Under the pieces are notes generated by a model. The model was given only the letters and a program-made list of their open reading frames with translations, made no database searches and was not told where the DNA came from. Positions 26,348 through 35,632 of a stretch of 64,000 nucleotides of DNA are shown piece by piece. Within the stretch, counting starts at the first letter, position 1, and the number at the start of each line of letters is the position of its first letter. A program made the position numbers and the translations under genes. Location of the stretch: assembly GCA_040222855.1 (NCBI GenBank), contig JAVKCD010000019.1, forward strand, positions 124,001-188,000, in the 5' to 3' direction. The stretch is from Phycisphaeraceae bacterium. GTDB lineage: Bacteria; Planctomycetota; Phycisphaerae; Phycisphaerales; Phycisphaeraceae.

Positions 26348-26573
26348 GTGTGTCCTCGGTCAGGCATCCAGGCGCATATATGTGTCTAGGGATGCAAGAG
26401 CACTGCTTATAGTTTGGCTGCGATCTAGTCCTGCGCCTGTGTGAGCACCCGTCATACATAGCTTACAGCAGCGGCCAACTGCTGAGGTCTTGAGATGCAT
26501 GGATCCCGCACCATCACTCCAGAGCTACATCCGTAAGTACATCAAACTTATTCTCTTATGCCTTAATGGCCCT

Positions 26574-26594
26574 GTCCTGTCGGGTCCATTTTCC
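26574..26594 (+). repeat. Att-like imperfect direct repeat, copy 2
   Basis: GTCCTGTCGGG-TCCATTTTCC, 2.2 kb from copy 1 and in the same orientation. It lies in the 250-base gap between the PEP-CTERM gene and the dehydrogenase/reductase fusion gene, a plausible right border of an inserted segment. Confidence 0.5.
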
Positions 26595-26598
26595 GCAC

Positions 26599-28596
26599 TC
26601 AAGTGCTTACATCAAGATCGAGCCACCGCAGCTCCTGCTCGCTCAGTTCGACTGCTAATGCGGGCAGGGATGATTCGAGTTCCCGAAGCGTGCGGGGACC
26701 GAAAAGGGCAAAACTAGGGAACGGCTGGCAGAGCACATACGCTGCGGCGATGTTGACCGCAGAGACGCCTCGTTCTTTAGCGAGCTTCGCGGCACGTTCA
26801 CGACGCTCGCGGTTCTCGAGTCCATCAAAACAATCATCCGTCGTCTGCTGGCCCAGATTGGTCTTGGTGTCCGCTTCGGCGAAGTATCCCCGCGCCTGAC
26901 TCGACCACGCCAGGTGCGCCGTCTGGGTCTCACGGAGGTAGGCTCTTGACGCCGGGTCCGAGGCGCTGATGCACCCGCCCCAGACAGGCTTGAGCATCCG
27001 CGCGAGCGATAGGTTGTTGTTGAGCACGGCGAAGGGTTGCTTGCCCTGTGCCTGAGCGTAGGCCTGGGCAGCCTTGAAACGATCAACACGCCAGTTGCTC
27101 GCCCCGGTCGCTCCGACCTTCCCCTCACGAACTAACTCATCGAGCACATCGATCAGTTCGCCAACCGGCAGATCAAGGTTATCACGGTGCAGGATGTACA
27201 ACTCGACCCGGTCCAGGCCCATGCGGTCGAGTGACTCGGAAATCTGTCTCCTGATTCCCTTTGGCGTGCAATCAGGTGTATGTCCACCCTTGCTGATGAC
27301 GACACATTCCTCGCGAACCCCTCGTGAACGCAACCACTGACCGAGCAGTTTTTCCTGCAAACCCCAGTTGTACAACCACGCCGTATCGAACGTGTTGCCA
27401 CCGGCCTCGAAGTAGGCATCGAAGATCACCCCTGCATGGCCAAAATCCTGTTGATTGTCGCAACCCATGATCAGTCGAGACACTGGCTTGTTGACGCCGT
27501 CGATCTGTCCGTATCTCATCGGTGCCGACTCGGCCCGAATCAGTTTTTTCCCGTGGAGCGGCTCGGCAAAACCCTCAACCGTTGAGGTCGGGTAGGACAC
27601 GCCCGCTTGCTTGAGCCAGCGATCCAGCGTCTCCGCCTGCCCGAGTGAATCCTCCCATGTCATCGCGGGCGACTCGGATTCCCCCGCTTGGATCGCCTGG
27701 CAGGCGGCCTCGATTTCATAGGCAAACATCGGTCGATCCGCCGTCACGCTCACCTCGCGCGTCTCGTCCCCCTGATGAAGCAAGAATGAACCCTCACCGC
27801 CCTCGAACGCCGGATGCCAGCTCATCCCCGGGACCTCGATCCAGCCCTTCTCGCCGTAGATACGAATCCACACCATCTTGGCCTCAAGCGAGGTCGTGAC
27901 CGTCGCCAGCATCCCACCCTCGAACTTGAGGACCGCCGACGCAGCGACATCGACGCCGGTCGTGCCGAGATGGCTCGAACCACGGACTTCCTGCGGATTA
28001 AGAAAAGGCTTGCCGTTCGCAATCCCCGCGATCTTCCGAGCCAACTCCACCGGGTAGCAGCCCACATCAAGAATCCCGCCCCCACCCAGCGCCGGGTTCA
28101 GAACTCTCGACTCAGGATCGTGCTGTCCCCCGAAACCAAACGCCGCATCCACCAGCCGGACTGTCCCGATCTCGCCACGTTCAATCAACGCAAACATCTC
28201 GAGGAACAGCGGGTGCACCCGGTCCTTAAAGCCCTCCATGAAGAACACGCGGTGCTTCCGGCATGCCGCGATCATCGCTTCGACCTGCCATCGGCTCATC
28301 CCCGCCGGCTTCTCTGAGAGGACATGCTTGCCTGCTTCTGCAGCCCGGATCGCCCAGGTCGCGTGGAACGGGTGAGGCGTCGCGATATAGATCGCGTCCA
28401 CTCGATCATCCGCCAGTACGTCCTCATACGAGGATGTCCAACGCTCGATGCCGTACTGCGCTGCAAACGCCTCGGCCTTCGCGCTATCACGACGAGCCAC
28501 CGCCACGACAGCCGCCTCAGGCACGGCGTTGAGCCCGCGCATAAAGGCGTGGGCGATGTTTCCGGCTCCGAGGATTCCCCAGTTGATCTGCTTCAT
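26599..28596 (-). CDS. Gfo/Idh/MocA dehydrogenase fused to an aldo/keto reductase
   Basis: A 665-aa two-domain oxidoreductase. Residues 1-330 are a Gfo/Idh/MocA NAD(P)-dependent dehydrogenase (WGILGAGNIAHAFMRGL Rossmann motif; EKPAGM signature). From ~345 an aldo/keto reductase follows with all four catalytic residues in context: Asp and Tyr (DTAWLYNWG), Lys (VVISKGGH), His (YILHRDN). The start is set at 28596 (MKQINWGIL); a Met 10 codons upstream adds only a hydrophobic stub. Both halves normally occur as separate enzymes of sugar or inositol metabolism; the fusion suggests sequential redox steps on one carbohydrate. Substrate unknown. Confidence 0.9.
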   Translation of the reverse strand: MKQINWGILGAGNIAHAFMRGLNAVPEAAVVAVARRDSAKAEAFAAQYGIERWTSSYEDVLADDRVDAIYIATPHPFHATWAIRAAEAGKHVLSEKPAGMSRWQVEAMIAACRKHRVFFMEGFKDRVHPLFLEMFALIERGEIGTVRLVDAAFGFGGQHDPESRVLNPALGGGGILDVGCYPVELARKIAGIANGKPFLNPQEVRGSSHLGTTGVDVAASAVLKFEGGMLATVTTSLEAKMVWIRIYGEKGWIEVPGMSWHPAFEGGEGSFLLHQGDETREVSVTADRPMFAYEIEAACQAIQAGESESPAMTWEDSLGQAETLDRWLKQAGVSYPTSTVEGFAEPLHGKKLIRAESAPMRYGQIDGVNKPVSRLIMGCDNQQDFGHAGVIFDAYFEAGGNTFDTAWLYNWGLQEKLLGQWLRSRGVREECVVISKGGHTPDCTPKGIRRQISESLDRMGLDRVELYILHRDNLDLPVGELIDVLDELVREGKVGATGASNWRVDRFKAAQAYAQAQGKQPFAVLNNNLSLARMLKPVWGGCISASDPASRAYLRETQTAHLAWSSQARGYFAEADTKTNLGQQTTDDCFDGLENRERRERAAKLAKERGVSAVNIAAAYVLCQPFPSFALFGPRTLRELESSLPALAVELSEQELRWLDLDVST

Positions 28597-28675
28597 GCCC
28601 GTGATGATAGCGATCACGGCCTTCAACCGAGCCGGGCATTGATCACTTCATCTAAGAGGCTTAAACGGTCTTTGC

Positions 28676-29644
28676 TTAAGCCACGACGCCATGCCCGTCC
28701 ACATACCCCGGTCGCTCATAAGGTGCCGGGTAATCCCCCAACCGCGCGACCGCCAGCCGCGACAACTCATCCCGGCGTTCCGCCGCCATCGGCTCGAAGC
28801 CCGCCACCGTGGCGGCATTCTCCTCCAGATTCGCCAGCTTATCGAGACCGATGATCGCCGTGTGCACGCCCTCAAGACTCAGCGCGTACCGGATCATGTC
28901 CGATGCCGGCAGGTCAGCCTCTCGCGCTCGCCGGAAGACCTTCATCGCGATCACACCCATCCCCTTACGCTTGGCCAGCTCGAGCGTCTGGGTCTCGTAG
29001 CGACCCTCATCCGGCCGGGTCACCGGGAAGATGGTCAGCAGCGCATCGGGATCAAATCGCTCGATGGCGTCGGTCAGAATCTGCGCCCCGCTGTGCCCGG
29101 TGACGCCAAACGCGCCGATGACGCCTTGCTCCTTAAGGGCCCGCACCGCCCGCGCACAGCCTCGCTCCATCACATCAAGATCATCCTGACCGGGCTTGAG
29201 ATTATGAAGATGGTACAGATCGACCTTATCGACACCCAGGTTCTGGGTTGTCTGCTCGAACTCACGCATGAACCCGTCGTAGTCTCTCGCTCCGCTCTTG
29301 CTCACAAGAAAAATCTTGTCGCGATGCTTCTGCACCACCGGCGCGATCATTCGCTCCGACGGGCCATAGCCCCGCGCTGTGTCAAAGTAGTTCACCCCAT
29401 GCTCCAGCGCCCGCACCAGCAGCGCCTGACCGGCTTCGACATCACGCTCATGAGGCGACGTGAACGCTGAGCCCAATCCCAGCCCGAGCATCGACACCTC
29501 AGCCCCGACCTTCCCCAGCACCCGCCGCGGGACACGAACCGTCGTGTCTTGTCCCTGCTCCTGACCTGAGGCAACCGTCCCGCCCGCTGTCAGACCAACC
29601 CCCGCTGCTGCCACACCCTTGAGGAAAGTACGCCGGTCAGTCAT
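28676..29644 (-). CDS. Tat-exported aldo/keto reductase
   Basis: A 322-aa aldo/keto reductase with an N-terminal Tat-type signal (DRRTFLKGVAAAGVGL, cut before the Gln-rich stretch). Catalytic residues are present: Asp/Tyr in NYFDTARGYG, Lys in FLVSKSG, His in LYHLHN. It lies 79 bases upstream of the Gfo-AKR fusion gene on the same strand, so the two probably form an operon. Export of an AKR suggests a role in periplasmic sugar or aldehyde processing. Confidence 0.9.
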   Translation of the reverse strand: MTDRRTFLKGVAAAGVGLTAGGTVASGQEQGQDTTVRVPRRVLGKVGAEVSMLGLGLGSAFTSPHERDVEAGQALLVRALEHGVNYFDTARGYGPSERMIAPVVQKHRDKIFLVSKSGARDYDGFMREFEQTTQNLGVDKVDLYHLHNLKPGQDDLDVMERGCARAVRALKEQGVIGAFGVTGHSGAQILTDAIERFDPDALLTIFPVTRPDEGRYETQTLELAKRKGMGVIAMKVFRRAREADLPASDMIRYALSLEGVHTAIIGLDKLANLEENAATVAGFEPMAAERRDELSRLAVARLGDYPAPYERPGYVDGHGVVA

Positions 29645-29731
29645 CTGCAGATCACTTTCTATGTATAGGTAGCCCAGTGAACCCGCTACAGTTTAGGCGC
29701 TAACCGCCCTACTCCCTAGAGGTTTCTTCTG

Positions 29732-30823
29732 ATGTTTTTCTCAACGACCAAAGCGCATCGACAGCAAACCCGGCTCTCTTCGGCCTGGTGCGCCCTCTGC
29801 TGCGTCCTGATCTTGGCCAGCGGAGCGTCCGCTCAACCCTCAGAATCTCCCGATGGCATGGTCTGGGTCCCCGGCGGGCGCTTCACCATGGGCTGGGACG
29901 GACCCGAAGGCCGTTTCGACGAGCGACCCGCCCACGCCGTCGAAGTCGATGGCTTTTGGATCGATCACACCGAGGTCACCAACGCCCAGTTTGCTGTGTT
30001 TGTGGAAGAGACCGGCTACCGCACCACCGCCGAACAACCCATCGACTGGGAAGTCATGCGTCAGCAGGTCGCGCCCGGCACCCCCAAACCACCCGATGAG
30101 GTGCTGGTCCCCGGCTCGCTGGTATTCACCCCGCCCGACCACGCCGTCGATCTGCGTGAGTACTGGCAATGGTGGACGTGGACCCCCGGTGCCAGTTGGC
30201 GTCACCCCGAAGGCCCGGGCAGCACCCTCGAAGGCCGCGAGAACCATCCGGTTGTCCACATCTCCTGGGACGACGCCGTCGCCTACGCCACGTGGGCCGG
30301 CAAACGCCTGCCGACCGAAGCCGAGTGGGAACGTGCCGCCCGATTCGGCCAGGAGGGCAAACGCTTCACCTGGGGCGACCGACTCAAGCCCGATGACCGC
30401 CACATGGCCAACATCTGGCAGGGAACCTTCCCGCATCGCAACACCGGCGACGACGGCTTCACGGCCACCGCACCCGTCGCCAGCTTCCCGCCCAACCAGC
30501 TCGGACTCTATGACATGGCGGGCAACGTCTGGGAGTGGACCACCGATCAGTTCCGACCCGACGCCTACCAGCAGCGCGTCGCCGCCCTCGAAGGCGAGAC
30601 CTGCTGCTCCAACCCCACCGGCCCCACTTCGACCGCTGACCCCCGCAACCCCCACGCAAAAGACTCACGGGTCCAGAAAGGCGGCTCCTTTCTCTGCCAC
30701 GCCAGCTACTGCGAGAGCTACCGCCCCAGCGCCAAGATGGCCTCGCCCCCCGACTCCGGCATGAACCACCTCGGGTTCCGCTGCGTGATGGATGCCCCGA
30801 CCAGCGGTGTTACAAAAAAGTAA
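29732..30823 (+). CDS. Formylglycine-generating enzyme (sulfatase activator)
   Basis: A 363-aa secreted SUMF1-type protein: signal peptide (cut near SGASA), then the FGE-sulfatase domain (VWVPGGRFTMG, IDHTEVTNAQFAVFVEETGY, RLPTEAEWERAARFG, NVWEWTTDQF). The motif GGSFLCHASYCESYR places Cys322 and Cys327 with the C-x4-C spacing of the human FGE copper site, so it is probably an active oxygen-dependent enzyme, not only a family relative. The next gene is a Cys-type sulfatase. It converts the sulfatase Cys to formylglycine. An AGAGG lies 9 bases upstream of the ATG. Confidence 0.92.
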   Translation: MFFSTTKAHRQQTRLSSAWCALCCVLILASGASAQPSESPDGMVWVPGGRFTMGWDGPEGRFDERPAHAVEVDGFWIDHTEVTNAQFAVFVEETGYRTTAEQPIDWEVMRQQVAPGTPKPPDEVLVPGSLVFTPPDHAVDLREYWQWWTWTPGASWRHPEGPGSTLEGRENHPVVHISWDDAVAYATWAGKRLPTEAEWERAARFGQEGKRFTWGDRLKPDDRHMANIWQGTFPHRNTGDDGFTATAPVASFPPNQLGLYDMAGNVWEWTTDQFRPDAYQQRVAALEGETCCSNPTGPTSTADPRNPHAKDSRVQKGGSFLCHASYCESYRPSAKMASPPDSGMNHLGFRCVMDAPTSGVTKK

Positions 30824-30940
30824 CGCCAGCTATCACCATGACCGAGCAGCTTCTGGCGATTGGCGCTTGTCCATCTCGCCTTAACCGCGTACTTTCCCAC
30901 ACTCGGTTTTACGAAAACACCCATTAAGGAGATGCGGATC

Positions 30941-32554
30941 ATGCCCCACGCTCGCCGCGCGTTAGCATTCATGCTTTTGACCGTCGGACTCGTCATCGGC
31001 TGCGCTCAAGCCCAGCCCCAGGCTCGCTCACAGAGCGAGAATGCCCAGAGTCAGCAACAAACCAAGCCCAACATCCTCGTCATCTGGGGTGATGACATCG
31101 GCACTTGGAACATCAGCCACAACAACCGCGGCATGATGGGCTACAAGACACCCAACATTGATCGTATCGCGCGTGAAGGGCTCAGCTTTACCGACTACTA
31201 CGCTCAGCAGTCCTGCACGGCTGGTCGCGCTGCATTCGTCGGCGGAACCGTCCCCGTCCGAACCGGCATGACCAAGGTCGGCCTGCCCGGCGCTCCCGAG
31301 GGCTGGCAGGAAACCGACATCACCATCGCCGCCGTCATGAAGTCGCTCGGCTACGCCACCGGACAGTTCGGCAAGAACCACTTCGGCGACCGCGATGAGC
31401 ACCTCCCCACCAACCACGGCTTCGACGAGTTCTTCGGCAACCTCTACCACCTCAACGCCGAGGAAGAACCAGAACACGAGGACTACCCCACCGACCTCGT
31501 CCTCAAGAACGGCAAGACCTTCCGTGAACAGTTCGGCCCTCGCGGCGTCATGAAAGCCTCGGCCAACGCAGACGGCACGCAGACCCTCGAAGACACCGGA
31601 CCGCTCACGAAGAAGCGGATGGAAACCATCGACGACGAGACCGTCGCCGCAGCCAAGGACTTCATCAAACGCAAAGTCGAAGCCGGGGAACCCTTCTTTT
31701 GCTGGTGGAACGGCACCCGTATGCACTTCCGCACCCACGTCAAGGAAGAGCACCGCGGCATCTCCGGACAGGACGAGTATGGCGACGGCATGGTCGAGCA
31801 CGACATGCACGTCGGCGAACTGCTTGACCTTCTCGATGAACTGGGCATCGCTGACAACACGATCGTTCAGTACTCGACCGACAACGGACCCCACTACAAC
31901 ACCTGGCCCGACGCTGGCACCACCCCCTTCCGTGGCGAGAAGAACTCCAACTGGGAAGGCGCTTATCGAGTCCCAGCCTTCGTCCGCTGGCCCGGCCACT
32001 TCCCTGCTGGCGTGACCCTCAACGGCATCGTGTCCCACGAGGACTGGTTGCCCACCTTCGCCGCCGCCGTCGGCAAGACCGACATCAAGGAAGACCTGCT
32101 CGATGGCTATGAGGCCATTGGCCGCACGTACCGCAACCACCTCGACGGCTACAACCAGCTCGACTACCTCAAGGGCAAGACCGAAGAATCCGCCCGCAAC
32201 GAGTTCTGGTACGTCAACGATGACGGCCAGATCGTGGCCATCCGCTACCAGCCCTGGAAAGCGGTCTTCCTCGCCAACCGCGGCCGGCAGCTCGGCGTCT
32301 GGCAGGAGCCGTTCATCGAACTCCGCATCCCCTATCTCTTCAACCTCCGCCGCGATCCCTTCGAGAAGGCTCAGGAGAACTCCAACACCTACTGGGACTG
32401 GTACATCGACCGTGTCTACGTGCTCGTCCCAATGCAGGCCCTCGCCGGACAGTTCCTCGAATCCTTTATCGAGTACCCGCCCAGCCAGACACCGGGCTCG
32501 TTCAACCTCGAGAAGGTCATCGAGAAGCTCAAGGAAAGCAGCGGCTCAAAGTAA
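30941..32554 (+). CDS. Arylsulfatase (Cys-type), secreted lipoprotein
   Basis: 537 aa. Signal with lipobox VIGC (Cys21), then the alkaline-phosphatase-superfamily sulfatase domain: metal ligands Asp51-Asp52 (WGDDIG), the CxAxR activation motif CTAGR (Cys92), GYATGQFGKNHFG, and STDNGPHYNTW. The 1-aa-later start at 30941 is preferred because AAGGAG lies 9 bases before it; the ATG at 30932 is too close to that site. The adjacent FGE would modify Cys92. Substrate is a sulfate ester (polysaccharide or aryl), not identifiable here. Confidence 0.92.
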   Translation: MPHARRALAFMLLTVGLVIGCAQAQPQARSQSENAQSQQQTKPNILVIWGDDIGTWNISHNNRGMMGYKTPNIDRIAREGLSFTDYYAQQSCTAGRAAFVGGTVPVRTGMTKVGLPGAPEGWQETDITIAAVMKSLGYATGQFGKNHFGDRDEHLPTNHGFDEFFGNLYHLNAEEEPEHEDYPTDLVLKNGKTFREQFGPRGVMKASANADGTQTLEDTGPLTKKRMETIDDETVAAAKDFIKRKVEAGEPFFCWWNGTRMHFRTHVKEEHRGISGQDEYGDGMVEHDMHVGELLDLLDELGIADNTIVQYSTDNGPHYNTWPDAGTTPFRGEKNSNWEGAYRVPAFVRWPGHFPAGVTLNGIVSHEDWLPTFAAAVGKTDIKEDLLDGYEAIGRTYRNHLDGYNQLDYLKGKTEESARNEFWYVNDDGQIVAIRYQPWKAVFLANRGRQLGVWQEPFIELRIPYLFNLRRDPFEKAQENSNTYWDWYIDRVYVLVPMQALAGQFLESFIEYPPSQTPGSFNLEKVIEKLKESSGSK

Positions 32555-32635
32555 ACACATGCCCACTCAGCCCGCTCGTCTCAACGGACGCGCGGGCTCT
32601 TCTACCCTCCCTTCCATCAACCACAAGGTCCCCGC

Positions 32636-33613
32636 ATGAGAAACCTCCTGCTCACCCTGGTCCTGCTTGTTGGCCTCACCGGCTGTGCCACCCACACCGG
32701 CAAGCCGCTTACCTCCTGGTACGAGGGCGGGAACCGAACCGCCATCCTCGACTTCATCCAACGCACCACCGACCCCAACAGCCCCGACTTCGTCCCCGAA
32801 GCCGAGCGTATTGCCGTGTTCGACAACGACGGCTGCCTCTGGGCCGAGCAACCCGCCTACTTCCAGCTCCTGTTCGCGATCGACCGGATCCATGCGATGG
32901 CGCCCGACCACCCCGAGTGGAAGACCACCGAGCCGTACAAGTCCATCCTCGCAGGCGACACCAAGGCCCTCGCAGCGCAGGGCGAGCACGCCATCCTCGA
33001 ACTCGTCATGACCACCCACGCCGGCATGACCACCGACGAGTTTGACCACTCGGCCCGAGAGTGGCTCGCCACCGCCACCCACCCGACCACCGGCAGGCTC
33101 TACACCGACATGGTCTACCAGCCCATGCTCGAACTGCTCGGCATCCTCCGAGCGCACGGCTACAAGACCTTCATCGTCTCGGGCGGCGGGATCGACCTCA
33201 TCCGCGTCTTCAGCGAGGAGGTCTACGGCATCCCGCCCGAGCAGGTCGTCGGCTCCAGCATCAAGACCGCCTTCGAGATGACGGACCACGGCCCTGTCAT
33301 CCGCCGACTCGCCGAGATCAACTTCATCGATGACAAAGCCGGTAAGCCCGTTGGTATCCACCAGCACATCGGCCGCCGGCCGGTCTTCGCCGCTGGCAAC
33401 TCCGATGGCGACCTGCAGATGCTCCAGTGGAACGACGCTGGCGATGGCCCCAGCCTCAATCTCATCATTCATCACACCGACGCTGAGCGAGAGTGGGCCT
33501 ACGACCGCGATTCGCACATCGGTAAGCTCGATAAGGCTCTCGACGCCGCTCAAGCCGAAGGCTGGCTCGTGATCGACATGGCCCGCGACTGGAAAGCCGT
33601 CTACCCCCAGTAG
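32636..33613 (+). CDS. HAD-superfamily phosphatase lipoprotein
   Basis: 325 aa, with lipobox GLTGC (Cys17) and a HAD fold of phosphoserine phosphatase type: motif I IAVFDNDGCL (Asp63, Asp65), motif II VSGGG, and motif III/IV GNSDGDLQM. The Asn in DND is unusual but seen in this subgroup. It follows the sulfatase by 81 bases and is probably in the same transcript. Such phosphatases commonly accompany arylsulfatases; the physiological substrate is unknown. Confidence 0.9.
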   Translation: MRNLLLTLVLLVGLTGCATHTGKPLTSWYEGGNRTAILDFIQRTTDPNSPDFVPEAERIAVFDNDGCLWAEQPAYFQLLFAIDRIHAMAPDHPEWKTTEPYKSILAGDTKALAAQGEHAILELVMTTHAGMTTDEFDHSAREWLATATHPTTGRLYTDMVYQPMLELLGILRAHGYKTFIVSGGGIDLIRVFSEEVYGIPPEQVVGSSIKTAFEMTDHGPVIRRLAEINFIDDKAGKPVGIHQHIGRRPVFAAGNSDGDLQMLQWNDAGDGPSLNLIIHHTDAEREWAYDRDSHIGKLDKALDAAQAEGWLVIDMARDWKAVYPQ

Positions 33614-33652
33614 CCCGTTCCACGCCGGAACCATCTCGCCTATCCTCACCCC

Positions 33653-33994
33653 ATGGCCAAGCCAGGCGGGAAGTTCGGACCGATCAAGCGCCAGCACGGC
33701 CGCATTCAGGGCCTCGACCCGCTTCTCGACCGAATCGTTTCCGACTGCCCGCACATCACCCGCATCGTCCCGGGCCGCATGGGTCGCAAACGCGGCAAAA
33801 CCCCCGCATCCCTGCGCATCCAGTACCCCACCACACCCCATGGCTCAGGCGATGCCAAACGAGCCACCGGCCTCAAGTGCCTCTACACCCACGCGGGCTC
33901 ATGGCAAGAAGTCTTCCTCGTCTGCTCCGACATCGACGCGGCTCGCCTGTGGCTGGTCAACCACGCCAATGCCATCGACGCCGAAAAGACCTGA
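33653..33994 (+). CDS. Conserved small basic protein, DUF2103-like
   Basis: A 113-aa basic protein. Its opening (KRQHGRIQGLDPLLDRIV, then ITRIVPGRMGRKRGK) and the later GLKCLYTHAGSWQEVFLV resemble DUF2103, a family of putative metal-binding proteins of unknown role, but this rests on pattern memory. Its TGA abuts the stop of the convergent EAL gene, the two sharing a TGATCA palindrome (33992-33997). It starts 39 bases after the HAD phosphatase gene. Confidence 0.65.
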   Translation: MAKPGGKFGPIKRQHGRIQGLDPLLDRIVSDCPHITRIVPGRMGRKRGKTPASLRIQYPTTPHGSGDAKRATGLKCLYTHAGSWQEVFLVCSDIDAARLWLVNHANAIDAEKT

Positions 33995-35098
33995 TCAAGC
34001 CGCGGCATCAAGATCCTCATAGGGATCGAATGGCTGCGTCATGAACTCCCGTGATGGCCGGCCCACCAGATACCCCTGCACATAATCCACGCCCAACTCC
34101 CGACAGAAATCCAGCTCTGCCAGCGTCTCCAGGCCCTCAGCGATCGTCGTGATCCCTCGCTCCTGCGCGTATCGGATCAACCCGATGAACATCGACGTCT
34201 CGCCCGTCGCCACAGCGCGGCGCAGCACCTCACGGTCAATCTTGATCAGGTCCGGGTTGAGCTGATCAATAAACAAAATCGCCGTGTTGCCACTCCCAAG
34301 ATCATCGAGCGCCACCTTCGCCCCACGCTCACGGTAAGCCACCAGAATGCTCTTGAGATGATCGATGTCTGGGAAGGCCTCACTCTCGACAACCTCAAAC
34401 GTCAGTTGACTGATGTCCGCCCCGGCACGCTCGGCCGCCGCGAACGTTGTCGCCAGGCACACCTCAGGGTCATACACCGTGATCGGGAAGAAGTTGATGA
34501 ACACCCGACCGCCCGTCCTCAGGTACATCTCGCTCTGCTCAATCGCGGCCCGCCGACAGGCCTGATCGAGCACCAACAGGGCATCGTGCGCCTTGGCCGA
34601 TCGCACCAACGCATCCGGCGAGATCGCTTGATCCCCCCGAAAAGCACGCATCAGAGCCTCATGCGCAAACACCTCACCCGTCACCGCATTCACAATCGGC
34701 TGATACTGAAAACGCAGCGAACGGTCTCGCAGCACAGCACCGAACCACGGAGAGTCCAAACGCGTAAAAACCTCCTCGATCGCCTTCGAAGACCACGGGT
34801 CAAACCGACCCGCCTCATCCGCGACACAAGCCCTCAGCGACTGACGATCCACCACCGTGAAATCCGCCACCATCGCCCTGAGCTCATCAAGCCGATCGCC
34901 CAGGATGACAAACACCCCAGCCTCTCGCTCACAGTCTGGAAAAGACGCCCGAAGTGCCGGCTCCGCTGTCGGCGAAGAAGTCTTCACCACAACCCCAGCA
35001 TCGACTAAGGAACCGTCATAAGTCTGACAACCACAGCGATGACCACAGCTCATAACCAGCTCCTTGGGGATGCCCGTGCCTACGGACATTCGACTCAA
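33995..35098 (-). CDS. EAL-domain cyclic-di-GMP phosphodiesterase
   Basis: A 367-aa cytoplasmic protein. The N-terminal ~125 residues carry a Cys/His cluster (SCGHRCGC, 18-24) and a DUF-like segment; the EAL domain follows: EAL at 147-149, Asn in INFFP, Glu in FEVVESE, DDLGSGN, LIKID, AEGLET and the final YVQGY. All catalytic residues for hydrolysis of c-di-GMP to pGpG appear to be present, so it is likely active. The cysteine cluster may sense redox or metal. An HD-GYP protein lies 12 kb away. Confidence 0.9.
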   Translation of the reverse strand: MSRMSVGTGIPKELVMSCGHRCGCQTYDGSLVDAGVVVKTSSPTAEPALRASFPDCEREAGVFVILGDRLDELRAMVADFTVVDRQSLRACVADEAGRFDPWSSKAIEEVFTRLDSPWFGAVLRDRSLRFQYQPIVNAVTGEVFAHEALMRAFRGDQAISPDALVRSAKAHDALLVLDQACRRAAIEQSEMYLRTGGRVFINFFPITVYDPEVCLATTFAAAERAGADISQLTFEVVESEAFPDIDHLKSILVAYRERGAKVALDDLGSGNTAILFIDQLNPDLIKIDREVLRRAVATGETSMFIGLIRYAQERGITTIAEGLETLAELDFCRELGVDYVQGYLVGRPSREFMTQPFDPYEDLDAAA

Positions 35099-35193
35099 GA
35101 AAAGGCTGTAGCCAGCGCAACAGCAGAACAGTCACCAAGACCGAATCCTCATCCCCTCCCCAAGCAGAACAAGCGTTACGGATCACATACCCG

Positions 35194-35544
35194 TTAGCCC
35201 ACCGTCGATCCCGATGGCACCGAGTTATCGGGCATCAGCAAAACCACATCCTTGGTCTCGCCATCCTCCTCAACCGAAGCCGCCAGCAGCATGCCGTTCG
35301 ACTCCTCGCCCCGGATCTTCCGCGGAGCCAGGTTCGCCACGATCACGATCTGCCGCCCCACCAGTTTCTCCGGATCATAAAAATCGCGAACCCCGGCGCA
35401 GACCTGACGGCGTTCGCCGCCCACATCCAACTGCAACTTCAGCAGCCGATCCGCGTTCGGGTGCGCCTCGGCCTCCACCACGGTCGCAACCCGCAGGTCT
35501 AGCTTCACAAAATCTTCAAACGTAACGGTCGGCTTTAAGTCCAT
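35194..35544 (-). CDS. Stand-alone tRNA-binding domain (MetRS C-terminal/Trbp111-like)
   Basis: A 116-aa OB-fold protein (FEDFVKLDLRVATVVEAE, HPNADRLLKLQLDVGG, IVIVANLAPRKIRGEESNGM). This is the dimerising tRNA-binding domain fused to the end of MetRS in many bacteria. The metG at 61.4-63.0 kb ends without it, so this protein probably works in trans as MetRS beta subunit. It lies alone, divergent from the AsmA-like gene, with GAGGAG 10 bases before the ATG. Confidence 0.88.
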   Translation of the reverse strand: MDLKPTVTFEDFVKLDLRVATVVEAEAHPNADRLLKLQLDVGGERRQVCAGVRDFYDPEKLVGRQIVIVANLAPRKIRGEESNGMLLAASVEEDGETKDVVLLMPDNSVPSGSTVG

Positions 35545-35632
35545 CGGGTCCGGCTCCTCGATAGTACAGGTCTCCGCGTAGAATAACGCCTACAGCCATC
35601 CGCACGCCAAACCCCTACTCCTCACCAGCACC

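Noticed and set aside
30824-30940. Riboswitch before the sulfatase
   Set aside because: Only a 6-bp pairing is visible and no conserved aptamer pattern.
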